From Paracoccaceae bacterium (GTDB taxonomy: Bacteria > Pseudomonadota > Alphaproteobacteria > Rhodobacterales > Rhodobacteraceae), in the NCBI GenBank assembly GCA_009920225.1, contig RGAJ01000048.1, forward strand, positions 1-9,558: a DNA stretch of 9,558 bases, read 5' to 3'. Below, in pieces: positions 5,917 through 9,558 of the stretch (position 1 is the stretch's first letter; each line of letters begins with the position of its first letter). The notes below the pieces were generated by a model, which was not told where the DNA came from, did not search any database, and worked only from the letters and a program-made list of their open reading frames with translations. The position numbers and the translations under genes are program-made.

Positions 5917-5944
5917 TGGACAGTTCCAAGGTTTGCGTTACATC
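5917..5944 (+). promoter_or_regulatory. Candidate promoter of the hydantoinase/oxoprolinase-type gene
   Basis: TGGACA (5917-5922, one base off TTGACA) and TACATC (5939-5944), 16 bases apart, lie between the queG terminator and the next ribosome-binding site. The -35 is good and the -10 weak. Confidence 0.35.
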
Positions 5945-5953
5945 GAAGCAAAA

Positions 5954-5960
5954 AGGGGAG
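5954..5960 (+). promoter_or_regulatory. Ribosome-binding site deciding the start at 5966
   Basis: AGGGGAG ends 5 bases before the ATG at 5966. It favours this start over the in-frame TTG at 5933, which would add 11 residues before the conserved LLGIDTGGT motif. Confidence 0.75.
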
Positions 5961-5965
5961 TTGTA

Positions 5966-7969
5966 ATGGCGTTTCTATTGGGAATTGATACGGGCGGCAC
6001 CTATACAGATGCAGTGATTTTGCAGGACGAAACACGCGTCATCGCAACCGCGAAATCTTTGACCACGCGCCATGACTTGGCCCAAGGCATTGGCGCTGCG
6101 GCACAAGCCGTTTTGGACAGTTCAGGGATCACACCCGATCAAATTGCGATGGCATCGCTTTCGACCACTTTGGCCACCAATGCATTGGTTGAGGGTCAGG
6201 GCGGCAAAGTTGCCTTGGTCTTTATTGGTTTTCGGGATGGCGATTTAGAAAAACATGGTTTGTCTGCTGCTTTGGCGGGGGATGCGGTGTTGCAGCTGGC
6301 GGGGGGTCACAACCACGCGGGTGTTGAAGTCGCCGCATTAGACACAGATATGATCGCCAAATGGGCCGCGTCTGTGGCGGATGTGACGGCCTTTGCGGTT
6401 GCGTCCCAATTTGCCACGCGTAACCCAAGCCATGAAATAAAGGCGGCCCAGATTTTGCGGGAGGTCACGGGCAAACCAGTGAGCGCGTCACATCAGCTTT
6501 CAGCGAAATTGAATGGGCCAAAGCGTGCATTGACCGCGGTTTTGAATGCGCGGTTGATTGGGATGATCGACCGCCTGATTGATCGGGCGCAGATCGGATT
6601 GATTGATCTGGGGATTTCTGCCCCGATGATGGTCGTGCGCGGTGACGGCGCGTTGATTTCTGCGGATCAAGCGCGGGAAAAACCCATTGAGACAATCCTA
6701 AGCGGTCCGGCGGCATCGATTGTGGGCGCGCGTTGGCTGACGCAGGCGCAGCACGCGTTGGTCTCGGACATTGGGGGTACGACCACAGATGTGGCTGTGC
6801 TGCGCGATGGACAGCCGGCAATAGACCCGAACGGCGCACAGGTCGGCCCCTATCGCACCATGGTCGAAGCGGTGGCCATGCGCACCACAGGGCTTGGCGG
6901 TGATAGCGAAGTGCATTTTATCGCACATGGCCTAAAGGGCGGGGTGACGTTGGGCCCGCGCCGCGTGTTGCCGATATCCTTGGCCGCGAAGGATGCACCA
7001 AGCGTTGTGCATGATGCATTGGACCAACAGCTGCGCAATCTGGTGCCGAGTGAATTTGACGGGCGATTTATCCGACGCCTGGATGTGTTTGGAACATCCG
7101 GTTTGGCGCCACGGGATCAAGCGGTGATGGATCGTGTGACACCCCAAATCCAACCGCTGGGTCATGTGGTGAAAACGCGCTTGGATATGAAAGCGATCAA
7201 CCGCATGGTTTCGCGCGGAATGGTGCAAATTTCGGCGATCACGCCTACGGATGCCAGCCACGTCTTGGGCCGCGTGTCGGTATGGGATCGAGAGGCTGCA
7301 GAAAAGGCGCTGTTACTGTTTGGGCGGTGGCGCACGGGATCGGGCGACATGTTGTCAACTGATCCGCATCACATGGCGCAGATCATCATTGATCAGCTCA
7401 CACATCAAACAGCATTGGCCTTGTTAGAGACTGCTTTTGCCGAAGATGATGACGATTTTGACGATGTTCCAAATGACGTTTTGGCGCGACATGTCTTAAC
7501 GCAGCGCGGTTTGAAACAACACAAAGGTTTGATGAAAATCGACATTGGATTGAATGTGCCTGTGATCGGATTGGGCGCGTCTGCGCCAACGTATTATCCT
7601 GCCGTCGGCGATGTATTGGGGTGCCCCATGATCCTGCCAGAACATGCAGGTGTGGCCAACGCCATTGGTGCCGTTGTGGGGCGCGTCACGTTTCGGGCAA
7701 GTGCCACCATCACCGCCCCGAACGAAGGTATGTTTCGGGTCCATCACGGGACTGAGCCCGCGAATTTTAGTTCGCTCGATGCGGCGATTGCCTATCTGCG
7801 CGAACAGTTGACACACAGCGCGATGACAGATGCGCAGAACGCAGGGGCGGAAGATATTCAAATTGCCTATAGCGAAGATATCAAGAAATCGACCGTCGAA
7901 GGGCGTGAGGTCTTTGTAGAGGGCACCCTAACCGTCGAAGCGGCCGGACGCGCACGCATTACAGATTAA
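5966..7969 (+). CDS. Hydantoinase/oxoprolinase family protein (HyuA-like), stand-alone
   Basis: A 667-residue member of the HyuA/oxoprolinase family, ATP-dependent enzymes that open hydantoins, 5-oxoproline or related rings, or carboxylate ketones. The ASKHA-type nucleotide-binding motifs are clear: GIDTGGTYTDAVIL (6-19), the STTLATNALVEG motif (66-77), SGPAASIVGA (246-255), DIGGTTTDVAVL (268-279) and TTGLGGDS (307-314). The later GLGASAPTYYPAVG and PEHAGVANAIGAVVG region (536-572) completes the HyuA core. An acidic run, EDDDDFDD (493-500), lies in a probable linker. Classical enzymes need a HyuB partner or domain; none is encoded next to it. The length is near that of lone HyuA subunits. The substrate is unknown, and the name should not be read as proven hydantoin hydrolysis. 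It follows the queG terminator and may share a transcript with the small gene 62 bases downstream. Confidence 0.88.
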   Translation: MAFLLGIDTGGTYTDAVILQDETRVIATAKSLTTRHDLAQGIGAAAQAVLDSSGITPDQIAMASLSTTLATNALVEGQGGKVALVFIGFRDGDLEKHGLSAALAGDAVLQLAGGHNHAGVEVAALDTDMIAKWAASVADVTAFAVASQFATRNPSHEIKAAQILREVTGKPVSASHQLSAKLNGPKRALTAVLNARLIGMIDRLIDRAQIGLIDLGISAPMMVVRGDGALISADQAREKPIETILSGPAASIVGARWLTQAQHALVSDIGGTTTDVAVLRDGQPAIDPNGAQVGPYRTMVEAVAMRTTGLGGDSEVHFIAHGLKGGVTLGPRRVLPISLAAKDAPSVVHDALDQQLRNLVPSEFDGRFIRRLDVFGTSGLAPRDQAVMDRVTPQIQPLGHVVKTRLDMKAINRMVSRGMVQISAITPTDASHVLGRVSVWDREAAEKALLLFGRWRTGSGDMLSTDPHHMAQIIIDQLTHQTALALLETAFAEDDDDFDDVPNDVLARHVLTQRGLKQHKGLMKIDIGLNVPVIGLGASAPTYYPAVGDVLGCPMILPEHAGVANAIGAVVGRVTFRASATITAPNEGMFRVHHGTEPANFSSLDAAIAYLREQLTHSAMTDAQNAGAEDIQIAYSEDIKKSTVEGREVFVEGTLTVEAAGRARITD

Positions 7970-8018
7970 TCGGCAGGTTTTGCAGATTGGCCAGAAAATT
8001 GCAGTGGTTCCTCATCCG

Positions 8019-8024
8019 AAGGAG
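8019..8024 (+). promoter_or_regulatory. Ribosome-binding site of the small membrane protein gene
   Basis: AAGGAG, 7 bases before the ATG at 8032. It fixes the start there rather than at an in-frame upstream codon at 7987, which would put 15 charged and mixed residues before the membrane helix. Confidence 0.75.
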
Positions 8025-8031
8025 TCACCGA

Positions 8032-8259
8032 ATGAAAAATGGTCTGATCGTCTTATTCAGCGTCGTGGGGTTTGTCGCGCTTGTCTGGGTGGTACAGCTG
8101 ATCTATGTGAATTTTTCAAACACTCACCAAGTGATTGAAAACACCAACGAAGCAGTGCGTGTGTGCGGGGAAAATAACGTGGCTGCGGTCACGACTTCGG
8201 GCTTTACGTGTAACACACCGACGTTGGCGACGCCGCCCGCGATGCTAAAGCTGAAATAA
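8032..8259 (+). CDS. Small predicted single-pass membrane protein, 75 residues
   Basis: I do not recognise a family. After MKNG comes a hydrophobic segment of about 23 residues (5-27, GLIVLFSVVGFVALVWVVQLIYV) without a clear signal-peptidase site. It therefore reads as an N-terminal membrane anchor with the rest probably periplasmic. The outer part (28-75) is polar, with NFSNTHQVIENTNEAV then two cysteines (Cys45, Cys60) that could form a disulfide outside the cytoplasm. The end is Pro/Thr-rich, then LKLK. The good ribosome-binding site, normal stop and ordinary codon use argue for a real gene. It lies 62 bases after the hydantoinase/oxoprolinase-type gene with no terminator between, so co-transcription is likely. 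It ends 1 base from the stop codon of the convergent acetyltransferase gene. Confidence 0.75.
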   Translation: MKNGLIVLFSVVGFVALVWVVQLIYVNFSNTHQVIENTNEAVRVCGENNVAAVTTSGFTCNTPTLATPPAMLKLK

Positions 8260-8260
8260 G

Positions 8261-9049
8261 CTAGGTGCCGTTTTTGGGGCCGCGAAACAGCGAAAAAATA
8301 TCATGCGATGGGACGAATCCACATTTTTGATAGAGTCGTTGCGCGTTTGATGCAGCTTCGGCCACAATGACGAATGTTTCAATATTGTGGCGCTGTGCCA
8401 TGTCTTGCGCCGCAAATTGAATGAGAGACGATGCAATCCCGCGCTCACGATACTGTGCATGGGTTTCGACGGACTGATACCGCGCGACGCCATTTTCGGC
8501 AAAAAGCCCCATGTCTGAGACCAATTCATCGACATCAAACGCGCCGTACCAATGGCCCAATCCCAGTGCGACTCGCTGTCTGTGGGTGTCAAACTTTTGC
8601 CGGATGAAGGACCGATAATTCACAAAATCATCTTTGCCTGTTTGATATTGCAACGCGATCACTTGATCCCACTCTTGCTCGGCAACAATCATCCGAGATG
8701 TGATGCCGTGGGGTGCGTCACCTGGCGATGTGGGGCGGGATGAGGTTAAAACGGTATCTAGATCATAGTCAAACCCCAGCCTTTCAAAGGCCTGCTGCGC
8801 CCCTTGGGACAGCGGGGCAGAATCCCAACATAGGGTCACATGTTCAACATCGGGGTGGTCGCGAAATGCATCCTGAAAAAGCGATATTGCAGGATCAGGG
8901 TCCTGCGGAGGATGACGTAAGACCAACATGTTTCCAAAGTAATAATTCGGAAAGCCATGCGATACGACACGCATGTAATCATCGTGTTCGGCGATATCTG
9001 AAAAGGGCCGCAACAGCATAAAATCTGTGTGCAGCCCCTTTTTGTACAT
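8261..9049 (-). CDS. GNAT-family N-acetyltransferase
   Basis: A 262-residue protein whose C-terminal half is a GNAT acetyltransferase domain, transferring acetyl from acetyl-CoA to an amine. The acetyl-CoA-binding loop is YRERGIASSL (200-209), preceded by the strand GVARYQSVETH and followed by the helix IQFAAQDMAQRH. The final motif NAQRLYQKCGF (235-245) is typical. The N-terminal 115 residues (with FGNMLVLRHPP, and AFERLGFDYDLDTVL near 88-101) may be a second, degenerate GNAT-like lobe. The substrate is not readable. I place the start at the ATG 9049-9047, which overlaps the stop of the transporter ATPase gene (TGATG); a longer in-frame start at 9127 would lie wholly inside that gene. It appears to be the last gene of a peptide-transporter operon, so an imported peptide or amino compound is a possible substrate (inference). 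Confidence 0.85.
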   Translation of the reverse strand: MYKKGLHTDFMLLRPFSDIAEHDDYMRVVSHGFPNYYFGNMLVLRHPPQDPDPAISLFQDAFRDHPDVEHVTLCWDSAPLSQGAQQAFERLGFDYDLDTVLTSSRPTSPGDAPHGITSRMIVAEQEWDQVIALQYQTGKDDFVNYRSFIRQKFDTHRQRVALGLGHWYGAFDVDELVSDMGLFAENGVARYQSVETHAQYRERGIASSLIQFAAQDMAQRHNIETFVIVAEAASNAQRLYQKCGFVPSHDIFSLFRGPKNGT

Positions 9050-9558
9050 CAAAGGTCCCGCCAATGGTGGCAGGCGACCAAATTCCCGTCCCCCGCATCT
9101 TGGGGTTTCGGTTTTTCCGTCGCACAAAGATCGGTCGCGTATTTACACCGTGTCCGGAACACACAGCCAGAAGGGGGCGACAAGGGCGATGGCAAATCCC
9201 CCGCCAATTTTGCGTCGACCGCAGGTTTGACATAGTTCGGATCTGGCACAGGAACGGATGCGATCAAGGCCTGCGTATAGGGATGGCGCGGATTGGCATA
9301 AAGCGCATCACTGGCCGCCATTTCGACCATATTCCCCAAATACAGCACCATAACATGATCCGAGATGTGTTTTACCACGCTGAGATCATGCGCAATAAAG
9401 ATCAAGGATAGGCCCATTTCATTTTGCAGATCCATCAAAAGATTGATCACCTGCGCTTGGATGGAAACGTCCAAGGCCGACACGGGTTCGTCGCACACGA
9501 TCAGCTTGGGCTCCATCACCAAGGCGCGCGCGATCCCGATCCGTTGGCATTGGCCGCC
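9049..9558 (-). CDS. oppF: Peptide ABC transporter ATP-binding protein, OppF type (3' part)
   Basis: The last 169 residues of an ATPase of an oligopeptide/dipeptide importer; the 5' part, with Walker A, lies outside the window. It begins inside the ABC signature, [13 protein letters not shown]. The Cys there is normal for OppF, as I recall it from the E. coli protein. Walker B with the catalytic Glu is LIVCDEP, the D-loop is SALD, and the H-loop His is in [14 protein letters not shown]. The C-terminal oligo_HPY region follows: [19 protein letters not shown], then [11 protein letters not shown]. Four cysteines near the end (Cys132, 138, 145, 163 of the visible part) match a conserved pattern seen in Opp/Dpp ATPases, where some structures show an iron-sulfur cluster. 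The stop overlaps the GNAT start by one base. An Opp versus Dpp assignment needs the missing genes upstream. Confidence 0.9.
   Translation of the reverse strand, partial: GGQCQRIGIARALVMEPKLIVCDEPVSALDVSIQAQVINLLMDLQNEMGLSLIFIAHDLSVVKHISDHVMVLYLGNMVEMAASDALYANPRHPYTQALIASVPVPDPNYVKPAVDAKLAGDLPSPLSPPSGCVFRTRCKYATDLCATEKPKPQDAGDGNLVACHHWRDL

Noticed and set aside
9050..9127. A 26-residue N-terminal extension of the acetyltransferase
   Set aside because: It would lie wholly within the OppF-type coding sequence in another frame; the TGATG overlap at 9047-9051 gives a better start.
9541..9558. Cysteine in the ABC signature (GGQCQR instead of GGQRQR) as a defect
   Set aside because: OppF-type ATPases, including the E. 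coli one as I recall it, carry [13 protein letters not shown], so it is a subfamily mark.

Overview
The window looks like chromosomal DNA from a marine alphaproteobacterium of the Rhodobacterales (Roseobacter group). The reasons are the protein sequences themselves (a RibH2-type lumazine synthase like that of other alphaproteobacteria, DapF, MtaB, QueG and a PaiB-type protein), moderate G+C, and a GC-rich intergenic block ending in a GAGTATTTTTGCAAAGATGAA-like string that I remember as common between Rhodobacterales genes. Most of the window is ordinary core genome.

Layout. The first 204 bases are the tail of a gene that enters from outside; it is AT-richer than the rest and ends in a membrane segment. 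It is followed by a minus-strand tRNA-Lys(UUU) with a textbook promoter and terminator. A tight plus-strand operon follows: dapF (lysine and peptidoglycan precursor), mtaB (tRNA ms2t6A methylthiolation) and a glutathione S-transferase-like gene, each joined to the next by an ATGA stop/start overlap. A PaiB-type, predicted FMN-binding protein lies convergent to them. It is divergent from an FMN riboswitch that leads ribH (lumazine synthase, riboflavin pathway). After a structured intergenic stretch comes queG (last step of queuosine synthesis), closed by a strong hairpin inside the GC-rich repeat-like block. Next are a stand-alone hydantoinase/oxoprolinase-type gene and a 75-residue predicted membrane protein. 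The right end is minus-strand: the 3' part of an OppF-type peptide transporter ATPase, translationally linked to a GNAT acetyltransferase.

How the parts relate. Two tRNA-modification genes (mtaB, queG) and a tRNA gene share the window but sit in separate transcription units. The flavin theme around 3.2-4.6 kb (predicted FMN-binding protein, FMN-sensing riboswitch, lumazine synthase) is the most coherent functional neighbourhood. The most notable single observation is in DapF: the position of its second catalytic cysteine reads serine. I did not find a convincing new multi-gene system.
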